From Saprospiraceae bacterium (GTDB lineage: Bacteria; Bacteroidota; Bacteroidia; Chitinophagales; Saprospiraceae), in NCBI GenBank assembly GCA_041392805.1, contig JAWKLJ010000002.1, positions 3,177,001 to 3,241,000 of the forward strand: 64,000 nucleotides of DNA, given 5' to 3'. Positions 8,703 to 17,961 of the stretch are shown one piece after another (position 1 is the stretch's first letter; each line of letters opens with the position of its first letter). Under the pieces are notes generated by a model that was not told where the DNA came from, searched no databases, and saw nothing but the letters and a program-made list of their open reading frames with translations. A program made the translations under genes and the position numbers.

Positions 8703-9839
8703 TTAAAAAGGAGCCATCAGCGCACCAATGGTCTTGCCTATCAGCGCCCCCGGGTGTGCCCCTTCGGGTAAGGGTTTTCCATTAAATTCAAGCAGTTCCC
8801 AATCACCAAGGGTTTCGGAGGCCTGCACAACCAGGCTGCACCGGTCGTAGCGCCTTTTCATAAAGGTTTTAAAAGCCGCCTCAACTGTTTCGGCTTGCCT
8901 AAGTTCCGCTGCCAGCACCACGGCATCTTCGATGGCCAGGGCGGCACCAGACCCGAGTTGTGGAAGGGTGGCATGGGCCGCATCTCCGATCACCACTACC
9001 CTGTTTTTATACCATGGATTGGAAAGGGATAAGGCTTCTAGCGGCCGGTAATTGACTAGTTCCGTCGAAGTGATCTGCTCGCGGGCATCCTGGGCCATTT
9101 TTATGGGAAATTCGGCCAGATAATCTCTCAACATGGGTATGTAGTTTTCCGGATTCAAGGTAGGATCATCGCCCTCGGCAGAGACCAGAAACATATACAT
9201 GCGATCTGCTGACATGGGTATAAAGCCTATTTTGCTTCGTCGGCCGTAATAGATATAACCCGTATCGAGGTCTTCGTGTCTTTTGAAAGGGTATCGCCAT
9301 ACCGAAAGTCCGACATATCGGGGTTCCATTGGGCCAAAGACCATGGATCGAACCTTTGAATAGATGCCATCTGAAGCAATCAGTATATCATAAGTTCCTT
9401 GACTACCATCTGTGAAGGTGACATCAACCGTGTTTTCCTTATGCTCAATCCCTTCCACCGTGAGTCCCATCCTGTAACGAATACCCAATTTTTGAGCCGC
9501 TTCGTACATCACCTCATGCAAGGCCTTCCGAGAAATGCCATTGTGACTAGGGTATTTTTCGGAGGGGGGAGGGCCAGCCAATCCTACCGGGTGGCCTCCT
9601 GCCGTAAACATTTTTACCTGTCCATAGGGAGAACCCCTGCGCATGGCCTCATCCGCCAGACCGATGAGGTCAAGTGCCCTGAGGGCATTAGCCTGCTGTA
9701 TAATGCCTACACCATAAACGTCAAAACTTTGCTGGATTTCAACTATGTCGGCTTGTATACCGGCTTGGGCCAGGGCTATAGCGACCGCCTGCCCCCCAAT
9801 GCCCCCACCCACTACGAGGACTTTTTTGACTGTTGACAT
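8703..9839 (-). CDS. FAD-dependent aromatic monooxygenase (PHBH-like)
   Basis: A 378-residue class A flavoprotein hydroxylase. The N-terminal GGGIGG (11-16) is the Rossmann dinucleotide loop, ASDG near 155-158 is the second nucleotide motif, and GDAAHATLPQ (285-294) is the flavin-binding GD motif of the salicylate-hydroxylase, 6-hydroxynicotinate and urate hydroxylase group. Such enzymes use NAD(P)H and oxygen to hydroxylate, sometimes with decarboxylation, making a catechol-like product. In this unit the product would feed the extradiol dioxygenase. There is no signal peptide. The start ATG at 9839 gives a normal N-terminus. Confidence 0.9.
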   Translation of the reverse strand: MSTVKKVLVVGGGIGGQAVAIALAQAGIQADIVEIQQSFDVYGVGIIQQANALRALDLIGLADEAMRRGSPYGQVKMFTAGGHPVGLAGPPPSEKYPSHNGISRKALHEVMYEAAQKLGIRYRMGLTVEGIEHKENTVDVTFTDGSQGTYDILIASDGIYSKVRSMVFGPMEPRYVGLSVWRYPFKRHEDLDTGYIYYGRRSKIGFIPMSADRMYMFLVSAEGDDPTLNPENYIPMLRDYLAEFPIKMAQDAREQITSTELVNYRPLEALSLSNPWYKNRVVVIGDAAHATLPQLGSGAALAIEDAVVLAAELRQAETVEAAFKTFMKRRYDRCSLVVQASETLGDWELLEFNGKPLPEGAHPGALIGKTIGALMAPF

Positions 9840-9922
9840 ACTTTCTGTTATTATGCTTCAGCAATAAGCCCCAAAAAAAAGACAACATTTAGGCCTTATT
9901 GCTCATTGAAAAAGTCAGTATT

Positions 9923-10672
9923 CTACTTTCCCAGGGTTCTGCCTCCATCAACAGGAATAATGGAACCCGTGGTAAAGGTCAAATAAGTGGCAAGGGCAAA
10001 AACAGTATCTGCAACATCCGAGGCGGTAGCCAATTTGGCTAGTGGTGTTAAGTCTTTTTGCATTTGCAGATAAGCGGGGTCCACTTCTTTAGTATATTCT
10101 CCGAGCACCCAACCTGGTGACACCGAAACCATTCGAATGTCGGGGGCCAGGGCCCTGGCTAAAGAACGCGTCATGCTATCCACTGCAGCTTTTGAAGCAC
10201 AGTACGCCACATTGCTGCCAATGCCAAAGGTGGCAGCTATCGAGGAAATATTGACCACCAGTGCAGGGACCTGGTTGGCAGTTGCCGAGGCCCTCAGTAA
10301 GTCTTTAAATGCCCTGACCATGGCAAAGGATCCCCTAAAATTGGTTTGCATGATTTTGTCAATCCATTCATCCGTCAGGCCATCCAGGTCATGATGTGCA
10401 ACCGGTGTCGTTATGCCCGCATTGTTAACCAATACATCCAGTTTCCCGTAATGTTTGGCCACAAAAGCTTGCAAGTCGACAACGGCTGCTGCATCTGTGG
10501 TAGGTGCTTCAAAGATACGATGTTGGCTTCCGGGCAAAGCGGCTAATAAGCTTTCTGCTTTAGCTCGGTCGGACCGGTAGGTAGCAATGACTGCATAGCC
10601 ATTTTCTGCAAATTTTCTGCAAACACCAGAGCCGATCTCCCCGCCACCACCGGTCACCAAAACCGTTTTCAT
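9923..10672 (-). CDS. SDR family oxidoreductase
   Basis: A classical short-chain dehydrogenase of 249 residues. TGGGGEIG (7-14) is the cofactor loop, NNAG sits at 83-86, and the catalytic set is serine 143/144, Y157 and K161 (YCASK). The C-terminus has the usual GSIIPVDGGRT. The arginine after TYR at the end of strand 2 (TYRSDR) suggests NADPH, which is inference. It starts 7 bp after the ThuA-fusion stop. It would oxidise or reduce an alcohol or ketone in the catabolic pathway. Confidence 0.92.
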   Translation of the reverse strand: MKTVLVTGGGGEIGSGVCRKFAENGYAVIATYRSDRAKAESLLAALPGSQHRIFEAPTTDAAAVVDLQAFVAKHYGKLDVLVNNAGITTPVAHHDLDGLTDEWIDKIMQTNFRGSFAMVRAFKDLLRASATANQVPALVVNISSIAATFGIGSNVAYCASKAAVDSMTRSLARALAPDIRMVSVSPGWVLGEYTKEVDPAYLQMQKDLTPLAKLATASDVADTVFALATYLTFTTGSIIPVDGGRTLGK

Positions 10673-10679
10673 ATCACCC

Positions 10680-13600
10680 TTATTGAATCATTCTGGGCAT
10701 AAATTGCACACCTGTAAGCGCCACCACTACACCTGGGCTTAATTTTTCGGATTCTTCGGGTCGGTAGACAAAGAAAAGCTTGTCCACTTTTTCATTTACG
10801 GCTTTATTCAAAGGAATATGCAGCGATCCTGATTGTCCTTTGGCTTGGCCTGGCTGGATGGTCCCTTCGCCCAACACTTCTCCATCTGCCGTGTTTTTAT
10901 GTACGGAAATGGTAATTGGGAGATTGGGTGCTACCATCCAACCCATGGGTAGTACAATTTCCCCAACCGAAGTCAGGTCCATGTTTTTCAGGGCAAAAGC
11001 ACCTCCCCCATTCGGAATAGGCAACATCGTCTGTCCATTAAATTTAATGGTGCTAAAGTTCTCCAAATCAGTTGCTTCCTCCATTGAGAAAAGATTACTG
11101 CGCAATCTTTTTCGTTCCATGCCCGTCAAGGCGATTACATTGTCGCCGCCCTTATCTTTATAGCTAGCCGTCATCACCAGGGTCTTGCCCGTCTGATCAC
11201 TAGGTGGAGTAAGGGTTCCAGCCAATGGCATTCGGTTGGTATTACTTGTGGCCAAGGAAAAAATGTATTCCATGATATTGCTCAAATCCTCATTCGTCAA
11301 ATCCGCATTGGCAGGCATAGCTACTTCTCCCCAATTGCCTGCACCACCGCCTTTTATTTTAGCCATCAATACACTACGACTTCTTCGTTGGCCTTGGTAG
11401 CGATCTGCCACTTGTTTGTAACTTGGGCCAATGGATTTTTCATTTTCCTTGTGACAGGCGATACATGTACCATTTTCAATGTATGCTTTTCCAAGCTCTG
11501 CCCCAGACACCTCCTGGTGCCCGACAGGGGATAAACTTGCTTCATCAAAGCCCTCAAGGTAATCTACATTCAAGGTAACTCGATCAGTATCAATTTCCCC
11601 ATCTTCATCATCCGTGACCGTCACTTTATATCGTACGGGGACACCTGGTAACATGATCTGGCTATTTGTTCCTTCCAGTTCAACCATTACCTTGGGTTTG
11701 GTATTACCACTCACAATCGGAATCTTTTTGCTAATCACCGACTGATTATTATCATCCACCACTTCCACATAAACCGAATAGAAGCCCGGTGTTTCGAAGG
11801 TATATTCAAGTGTCGGAACAGTCGTTTCCTGTATTTTATCTTCTGATAAATGCCATTTGTAACTCAATTTTCCCTCTTCGATATCACTTGCTTTTACCTG
11901 AAAGACCGTATTTAAAGGTGCTTTACCTGAAGCAACATCCACCTCAAAGTCTTCAATTTTAGGTGGTAGGTTCCCGGCATTAAACTCCAGTATACTCAAA
12001 CCAGAGTCGGCATTTTTAGAGAACCAACCCGAACCATATTCAAGCAAATAAATTTTGCCATCCTCACTTAGTTCCATATCTATGAGGTTATGCACTTTGA
12101 CCTCATTGGCAAAGGGTTCAATGTGCCGCATCTCCCCATCTTCGAAGAAACTGACGGCTTTCATCCAACCTCGTATCCAATCATAAATAATCAGTTTCTT
12201 ATCATAATATTCAGGTAACTTATCCTTGCCAGTGTATAGATCTTTGTAATAAATAGGCCCTGCCATGGCATTTCTTCCGCCACTTTCCAATTCTGCAAAA
12301 ACATTGGACACACCATAAGGGTAGTAGATCATAGCGTGCTGTGTCGGAGGTAGCTGCTGTAAGCCCGTATTATTGCGAGAATCATTGATGGGTGCCGCAG
12401 GGTCAAAGGCAGGACCAGAAACCCCTGTTTCATAATCATAATCGTGATAGGGCAGGCTATTGGCGATAAATAGCGGCCAACCGAAATTGCCAGCTTTACG
12501 AGCCATATTGACCTCGTCGTATCCCCTGGGACCTCTAACCGCCATGGAATCATTTTGGGCATCCGGCCCTACTTCACCCCAGAAAACGGTACCATTTTTG
12601 GGGTCGACAGAAATCCGGTAAGGATTTCGATGTCCCATAGTAAAAATCTCTGGTCTGGTCTTTTCTGTTCCAACTGGGAATAAATTACCTTCTGGAATCG
12701 AATAAGCACCATCTTCATTCACCTTGATCCTCAATACTTTACCACGTAAATCATTGGTATTGCCTGAAGATCTCCTGGCATCGTATTGCTCTTTTCCGGG
12801 CGCATCATTCAATGGAGCAAAGCCGTTATTGCTATATGGTGAATTCCTATCATTAAAAGGCGTGCTGTTATCTCCCGTAGACAAATACAACATATTATCC
12901 GGACCAAAAGCGATAGAACCGCCGGTATGGCAGCAGATCAAACGCTGTGACCCTACATCTAGTATCTTTTGTTCGGTATCCAATTTCAAGGTATCGTCTT
13001 CAAATTTAAACCTAGACAAGCGGTTGACCCATTCGTCTCCTTTAGGGCTGTAAAAGAGATAAACCCAGTGATTGTTGGCAAAATCGGGGTCTTTTTGTAA
13101 TCCCATTAGTCCTTCCTCTGCATTGACGCCCTGGACCCCGCTTTGGTGATATACATCCAGGTAACCTACCTGTTTTAGGGTTTTAGTGGCAGCTTTATAC
13201 AACATTACTTCTCCCCTTCGCTGGGCGATCAGCACATCTTCATTTGGCAGGATGGCCATTTCGGTGGGTTCCGTAAATTCGCCAGTGACCAAAGTTTTTT
13301 TGGTAAATCGCGCCTGGTTGGGTGGTAATTGAGTAATGCATTTAGAATAATCCGGTTTCGCATTTTCACCAATTGCATATTTGATCCCATCGGTTAAATG
13401 AGCGAGAAATGCTGGTTCCGTATAACTTTCTGAGGTATGCCCGAGTGCTGTGTAAAAGGCGCGCCCGCCTTCGAATTCATGATACCAACTCATCGGGTGT
13501 TTATTATTCATATTGCCCCCTTCATAAGAATTTTCATCAATTGAAAGGATCACATGCACATCCGGATTAACATCCTTAAAATTGTATAACTCATCGGTTC

Positions 13601-14093
13601 GGGTCCAAATATCCTCCTTCAATGCTGAACAAGCACTACAATCATGGTCTTCTACTTTAAACTGGGCTTCCTGAATGCGTGGATGGCTATCGAAATAAGC
13701 TCCCACCAGTCGACCATACCATCGCCACCCATATTCCGTATCTGTGGCGGCGTGTACGCCGACAAAACCTCCGCCAGCTTGGATATAACGTTCAAAAACC
13801 AGCTCTTGCAAGGAAGGTAGGACGTCGCCAGTCGTGTTTAAAAACACCACTGCTGCGTATTGGGCCAAGTTTTCCTCCGTAAAAACGGAATCTTCAACGG
13901 TAACGTCAACATCATACCCTTCTTTGGTGCCAATGGCTTGAATGGCTTTGATCCCATCGGGTATAGACTGGTGGACAAAGCCTGCTGTTTTGGAAAAAAT
14001 CAACAACTTTGGTTTTGCCGTTCGTTTACTTTCAGTACAAGAAAGCCCCAATAATAGTATTACTACTAAAAGAAGAAAATTGCTCGATTTCAT
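10680..14093 (-). CDS. Multidomain lipoprotein: ThuA, sugar dehydrogenase, PKD, cytochrome c
   Basis: 1137 residues, exported and probably membrane-anchored: the lipobox LGLSC places the lipid on C19. About residues 28-245 are a ThuA (glutamine-amidotransferase-like) domain with VGVHAATDTEY. Residues 260-690 are a glucose/sorbosone dehydrogenase beta-propeller (WVYLFYSPKG, GHRNPYRI, GEVGPDAQND). Then comes a PKD domain near 705-790, a single-haem cytochrome c with CIACH at 877-881 and a methionine-containing MPANADL loop, and a C-terminal sandwich of about 165 residues like carbohydrate-binding CBM6 modules. It would oxidise a sugar or glycoside outside the inner membrane and pass electrons through the haem. 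Neighbours suggest the glycoside is the pathway's entry compound. Confidence 0.88.
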   Translation of the reverse strand: MKSSNFLLLVVILLLGLSCTESKRTAKPKLLIFSKTAGFVHQSIPDGIKAIQAIGTKEGYDVDVTVEDSVFTEENLAQYAAVVFLNTTGDVLPSLQELVFERYIQAGGGFVGVHAATDTEYGWRWYGRLVGAYFDSHPRIQEAQFKVEDHDCSACSALKEDIWTRTDELYNFKDVNPDVHVILSIDENSYEGGNMNNKHPMSWYHEFEGGRAFYTALGHTSESYTEPAFLAHLTDGIKYAIGENAKPDYSKCITQLPPNQARFTKKTLVTGEFTEPTEMAILPNEDVLIAQRRGEVMLYKAATKTLKQVGYLDVYHQSGVQGVNAEEGLMGLQKDPDFANNHWVYLFYSPKGDEWVNRLSRFKFEDDTLKLDTEQKILDVGSQRLICCHTGGSIAFGPDNMLYLSTGDNSTPFNDRNSPYSNNGFAPLNDAPGKEQYDARRSSGNTNDLRGKVLRIKVNEDGAYSIPEGNLFPVGTEKTRPEIFTMGHRNPYRISVDPKNGTVFWGEVGPDAQNDSMAVRGPRGYDEVNMARKAGNFGWPLFIANSLPYHDYDYETGVSGPAFDPAAPINDSRNNTGLQQLPPTQHAMIYYPYGVSNVFAELESGGRNAMAGPIYYKDLYTGKDKLPEYYDKKLIIYDWIRGWMKAVSFFEDGEMRHIEPFANEVKVHNLIDMELSEDGKIYLLEYGSGWFSKNADSGLSILEFNAGNLPPKIEDFEVDVASGKAPLNTVFQVKASDIEEGKLSYKWHLSEDKIQETTVPTLEYTFETPGFYSVYVEVVDDNNQSVISKKIPIVSGNTKPKVMVELEGTNSQIMLPGVPVRYKVTVTDDEDGEIDTDRVTLNVDYLEGFDEASLSPVGHQEVSGAELGKAYIENGTCIACHKENEKSIGPSYKQVADRYQGQRRSRSVLMAKIKGGGAGNWGEVAMPANADLTNEDLSNIMEYIFSLATSNTNRMPLAGTLTPPSDQTGKTLVMTASYKDKGGDNVIALTGMERKRLRSNLFSMEEATDLENFSTIKFNGQTMLPIPNGGGAFALKNMDLTSVGEIVLPMGWMVAPNLPITISVHKNTADGEVLGEGTIQPGQAKGQSGSLHIPLNKAVNEKVDKLFFVYRPEESEKLSPGVVVALTGVQFMPRMIQ

Positions 14094-14201
14094 AATTTTG
14101 TTAAATCTGTCAAAAAAAAAGAACTCCGCTGCGAAAATAAAGGAAAAGATTGATTATTGGGCATCAGCTCTATGGTTCTTCTCTTTCTCAGCCCTCAAGA
14201 A

Positions 14202-14234
14202 GTGATTTAGCAGGATTTCCCTTTGCTAAATCAC
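14202..14234 (-). terminator. Hairpin overlapping the HisD-like stop codon
   Basis: GTGATTTAGCA (14202-14212) pairs perfectly with TGCTAAATCAC (14224-14234) around an 11-nt loop. The TGA stop of the dehydrogenase at 14231-14233 lies inside the stem. No clear T-run follows on the minus strand, so it may attenuate or protect the message rather than terminate fully. Confidence 0.5.
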
Positions 14235-15520
14235 CCCTTGGCGCCCGAGGAAAACCTTCTGACCCGCAGATCAGCTTGTTCTTTATGTCCCCAAAAATTT
14301 TCAATCGCACACAACCTAGAACAATATTCTCCTATCATGGCGCTGGCTTCCGGGGTTCTTATTTCCTGATAGGTACACGTTTTCATAAATTTTCCGACCC
14401 AAAGCCCCCCAGTATAACGAGCGGCTTCTTTAGTCGGTAAGGTATGATTGGTGCCAATGACCTTATCCCCATAAGCTACATTGGTTTTATCGCCCAGGAA
14501 TAAGCCACCATAATTGGTCATTTTTTCAAGAAAATACCGAGGGTTTTCGGTCATCACCTGGACGTGTTCGCTAGCAATCCTGTCGGCTTCTGCTACCATT
14601 TCGTCCAGGGTGTCGCAAAGAATCACCTGGCCGTAGTCGTTCCAGGCAACACTGGCAATATCTGCCGTTGGCAATACCATCAGTTGCCGCTGGATTTCGG
14701 CTTCTAAGCCAAAGGCTATCGTTTTGCTGGTAGTGAGGAGTATGGCTGGGGAGGTTGGGCCGTGTTCTGCCTGTCCCAGGAGATCGGTCGCACAGGTTTC
14801 CACATCGGTGGTATCATCTGCGATGACCAGGGTTTCCGTCGGGCCAGCCAACAGGTCGATGCCAACTTTGCCGTACAACTGTCTTTTGGCTTCTGCCACA
14901 TAAGCATTACCAGGCCCTACCAGCATATCGACGCCCTGCACCGTGTCTGTGCCTAAGGCCATCATACCGATGGCTTGCACACCACCCAGGATATAGATTT
15001 CATCAGCACCAGCCAGGTGCATGGCTGCCACCGTAGCAGCGGGGATTTCCCCCTTGATCGGAGGCGTGCAGGCAACCACCCGCTTGACGCCAGCCACTTT
15101 GGCCGTTAAGACGCTCATGTGTGCCGAGGCCACCATCGGGTATCGGCCGCCCGGTACATAACAACCAACGGAGTTAACTGGAATATTTTTATGTCCTAAA
15201 ATAACGCCTGGAAGGGTTTCTACTTCTACATCTCGTAAGGCTGCTTTTTGAATTTCCGCAAAATTCCTGATCTGAGTTTGGGCAAATTTGATATCTTCAA
15301 TGACCTGACCAGGCAGGGAAGCTATCATTTCATTGATCTGGGTGTCATTCAATTTAAAACTTTCGGGCGACCAGTTATCCAGCTGCTTGGCATAGTGCCG
15401 AACGGCTGCATCCCCATTCATACTGATCGCATGAAGCATATCCTCTACGACCGCACGTACTTTAGCATCGGTTTCCTTGCTTTCCGCATCGGAAATACCC
15501 TTTTTTAATTGCTGTACCAT
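14231..15520 (-). CDS. Histidinol dehydrogenase-like NAD-dependent dehydrogenase
   Basis: About 429 residues from the ATG at 15520, which lies 8 bp after the hydrolase stop and has a purine-rich stretch before it; a second ATG at 15556 would overlap that stop. The HisD fold is complete: CYVPGGRYP near 120-128, GPGNAYVAEAKRQLYG near 202-217, AGPTETLVIAD near 225-235, Q250 and H253 of the zinc site in LGQAEHG, and catalytic E318/H319 in ASEHVQ. HisD oxidises an alcohol to an acid in two steps. No other his gene is nearby and all neighbours are catabolic, so I think it is a paralogue for a pathway alcohol or aldehyde, like those in sulfopropanediol breakdown, not the biosynthetic enzyme. Confidence 0.85.
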   Translation of the reverse strand: MVQQLKKGISDAESKETDAKVRAVVEDMLHAISMNGDAAVRHYAKQLDNWSPESFKLNDTQINEMIASLPGQVIEDIKFAQTQIRNFAEIQKAALRDVEVETLPGVILGHKNIPVNSVGCYVPGGRYPMVASAHMSVLTAKVAGVKRVVACTPPIKGEIPAATVAAMHLAGADEIYILGGVQAIGMMALGTDTVQGVDMLVGPGNAYVAEAKRQLYGKVGIDLLAGPTETLVIADDTTDVETCATDLLGQAEHGPTSPAILLTTSKTIAFGLEAEIQRQLMVLPTADIASVAWNDYGQVILCDTLDEMVAEADRIASEHVQVMTENPRYFLEKMTNYGGLFLGDKTNVAYGDKVIGTNHTLPTKEAARYTGGLWVGKFMKTCTYQEIRTPEASAMIGEYCSRLCAIENFWGHKEQADLRVRRFSSGAKG

Positions 15521-15528
15521 GTTTTCTT

Positions 15529-16641
15529 CTAAAAGTTCATCTTTTTGGCTATCCAATCATACATATTAAAAGTCTTGGTAAAATCGTCAACCTGACAATG
15601 CTGTGCCCCACTTTCCTCTTTTGGGACGACTTCCAGTACATGTTCAACCGTCAGGGCATCGGCCAATTTGTAAGCATTTTCAACAAAATTTTGTTTGTCA
15701 TCACCGCCGTGTAGAATGTAGGTTGGCATGCTTATTTTTTCAGCCACTTCATCGAGTGTGAATTTTTTGAGTCGCTCCCTGGCGTCTGCCATGCTGTCTG
15801 CCCCTACGATGTGCTGCACAATAGGGCCGAGTGGATGGTTATCTGGACGGTTTTTCCAAATGTCGTAATATGACCATACCGCACCATAAACCACACAGAT
15901 TTTAAAGCGAGGTTCGAAGGCGGCGCAACGGGCAGCCATATAGCCTCCCATCGAGACGGCCATGATGCCTATCCGAGTCGTATCCACATCATCTTGTAGG
16001 TGTTCGAGCGTCCAGTCCAATACCGCTGTTCCGGCGACATTAAAATCGTAACGGGAGTGGATATGATTCAGTCTGAGGGCAGCGCCTTGGCCTGGTCCAT
16101 CCACTGCTAGGAGCGCAATGCCTCTTTCATTAAGGTGCTGGGCAATACCGAAATACAACTCTTCCGCCAGGCTATCCAAACCACCAAACATGACCATGAC
16201 AGGCGGTTTTTCCACCCCAGCCGGGGCAAATAAGTAGCCAGGTAAAAAAGCCCCCTCAAAAGGCACCTCTATTTGCAATGGTTTTTGGTCAAAATACTTG
16301 ATCGCCCGGAGGAATGCCTCCCTTGCTTTGTTATAGGTATCCAACTTTCGATCATCGTCGAGGCCCATGAAAAATTCCGCTGTACGCAGGTAATTAAAAG
16401 CCCTGAGATAGGTGCGGCGCGCAGAAATATAGTTGTGGCCGTGTTCAAAATTTTCAGCACGCACAAAAACGGAATTCCCCATTTTTAGCCAGGCTTTGTT
16501 GAAGCTCTCACGGTCCAGTGGATCAATCTCACTTGCAACTTCCAATATTTCTGCAAACTCACCACCACCGTAATGTGCTTGTGATAAGGCCCTGTTCAAC
16601 TGATAAGAGGGCATATACTGCCCCGGGAAATAATGCCACAT
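15529..16641 (-). CDS. Alpha/beta hydrolase, C-C bond hydrolase-like (DHPON hydrolase/Ayg1 group)
   Basis: 370 cytoplasmic residues. A helical N-terminal domain (about 1-120, with two ARRTYLRAFNY-like helices) precedes the hydrolase core. The nucleophile is S230 in AVSMGGYMA, the acid D314 or D315 in HGGDD, and the histidine H348 in AQHCQ. This layout with a helical cap in front is that of 2,6-dihydroxypseudooxynicotine hydrolase and the fungal polyketide-shortening Ayg1 enzymes, which break C-C bonds next to an aromatic ring. It starts 37 bp after the dioxygenase stop. It is a candidate for hydrolysing the ring-cleavage product or removing an acyl side chain. Confidence 0.82.
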   Translation of the reverse strand: MWHYFPGQYMPSYQLNRALSQAHYGGGEFAEILEVASEIDPLDRESFNKAWLKMGNSVFVRAENFEHGHNYISARRTYLRAFNYLRTAEFFMGLDDDRKLDTYNKAREAFLRAIKYFDQKPLQIEVPFEGAFLPGYLFAPAGVEKPPVMVMFGGLDSLAEELYFGIAQHLNERGIALLAVDGPGQGAALRLNHIHSRYDFNVAGTAVLDWTLEHLQDDVDTTRIGIMAVSMGGYMAARCAAFEPRFKICVVYGAVWSYYDIWKNRPDNHPLGPIVQHIVGADSMADARERLKKFTLDEVAEKISMPTYILHGGDDKQNFVENAYKLADALTVEHVLEVVPKEESGAQHCQVDDFTKTFNMYDWIAKKMNF

Positions 16642-16678
16642 ATTTGTCTAGGAATTTATATTTTACTACAACTCAGGA

Positions 16679-17668
16679 TCACACATCTGCTGGTTTTACC
16701 ACACCATCCGTTAGTCCCAACTTTTTGCCTTTCCCCATTTCTGCAAAAGGATTAGCCGACCCCCAGGCATCATTGGGGTTGTCCTTTAAATAATGGACAT
16801 CCAAATGGTCAGGTGCAAAAACCAGTCGGGCACAAGCGTAGTATTCAAACAAGACGCCACTTCCCGGATCAATGATATATATGAAAAAACCCTCATCAGC
16901 CTTATGGCGAGTAGGTGCACCCATGACACTCTTGAAGCCTTTTTCAATGAAATAATCCAAGGCTAACAGCACCTCTTCCCTACTATCTACATTGTAACAA
17001 ATATGGTTCAACACGGCTTCATTTTCGCCGATGTTGGGATCGGTAAAAATGGCAATGTCATGAGAGAGGTTAGCAATGGTCCATAAGCCACCAATTGGCG
17101 GTATTTCATCTGAAATCCGAATCTCATCCGGATTTTTCAAACCCAAACCGGTCCAAAAGGCTTTTTCTTCCGCATATTTCCCTTTGGCTACCATGTAAGT
17201 CACATGATCAAAGCGGCGCGGGTTGGCTCCTTTGAGCCGGTTGCTGGCATAGCGATCAGCATAAACACTGCCTTTTTCGCCGGTTTCGCGCAACCAAACC
17301 ACTTCCCAAAACACCTCATGTAAGTGGCCGTCTGGAGATTTAAAACGGTAGGCTTTTCCGTGCCCCATATTGCCCTCATGCCAGCCGATACCTGCACCTG
17401 TTTTTTCCAGGTATTCCACCACATCATCCAATGCTTCCGGGCTATCTGCCCGCCAGCCCAAATGCCCTAAGCCGGCTTTTTCACTTTTTGTCAATTGGAG
17501 GCTGTGGTGAAAATAATCACCCCAGGCCCGAAGATAAACAGTGTCTTTTTCGCGGCCAGTTTCGTCCATACCAACTACATCTCTGAAAAATGCTACCGAT
17601 TTATCGAGGTCGGTGCTTAGTACTTCAATATGGGCTAATTGAGAAAAATAATGTGGATTTCGTGCCAT
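16679..17668 (-). CDS. Extradiol ring-cleavage dioxygenase (VOC, two-domain type I)
   Basis: 329 residues with two vicinal-oxygen-chelate modules. The second carries the full active site: iron ligands H155 (RFDHVTY), H222 (LNHICYN) and E275 (VLFEYYA), plus residues matching the catalytic His-His-Tyr of biphenyl-diol dioxygenase, H203 (LSHD), H255 (PTRHKAD) and Y264 (FIYIIDPG). Ligand spacing is very close to that of BphC (146, 210, 260 in established structures). It would open a catechol ring next to the diol. It is the first gene of the long catabolic unit, with an operator candidate 80-120 bp upstream. The real substrate is unknown; the neighbours point to a hydroxylated aromatic acid or ketone. 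Confidence 0.9.
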   Translation of the reverse strand: MARNPHYFSQLAHIEVLSTDLDKSVAFFRDVVGMDETGREKDTVYLRAWGDYFHHSLQLTKSEKAGLGHLGWRADSPEALDDVVEYLEKTGAGIGWHEGNMGHGKAYRFKSPDGHLHEVFWEVVWLRETGEKGSVYADRYASNRLKGANPRRFDHVTYMVAKGKYAEEKAFWTGLGLKNPDEIRISDEIPPIGGLWTIANLSHDIAIFTDPNIGENEAVLNHICYNVDSREEVLLALDYFIEKGFKSVMGAPTRHKADEGFFIYIIDPGSGVLFEYYACARLVFAPDHLDVHYLKDNPNDAWGSANPFAEMGKGKKLGLTDGVVKPADV

Positions 17669-17746
17669 GCAATATGCTTCTAATTTTGTATTAGGAATGT
17701 CCTTATTACCATATTGACAAATGTAATTCTATTGAAAAGGAATAAA

Positions 17747-17790
17747 TATGCACAATAATTCAAATGTTATGCAAAATCAATCCATTATGC
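17747..17790 (-). promoter_or_regulatory. Direct-repeat operator candidate upstream of dioxygenase
   Basis: TATGCA at 17747 and again at 17768 are 21 bp apart, with TCAATCCATT at 17777-17786 as in the GH35 operator. A third weaker copy (TATGCG) starts at 17786. The match to 3548-3590 covers 43 bp without gaps. The rest of the 17669-17961 gap holds a small ATGGTT/AACCAT hairpin at 17801-17817 and nothing else clear. Confidence 0.6.
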
Positions 17791-17961
17791 GAATCAAGGG
17801 ATGGTTTTGAGAACCATTCTTTGTTTTATTTCTTATACCTTTATAACCTGTCATGGTAATTCATGAAATTATGATACACATCAAAAGTGGGATTGGGGGG
17901 CTACGGCGTTTTGGGCCGGTTTACCGGAGATAAATCCCTAGTGTTTTTTTGGCGGGCTATG

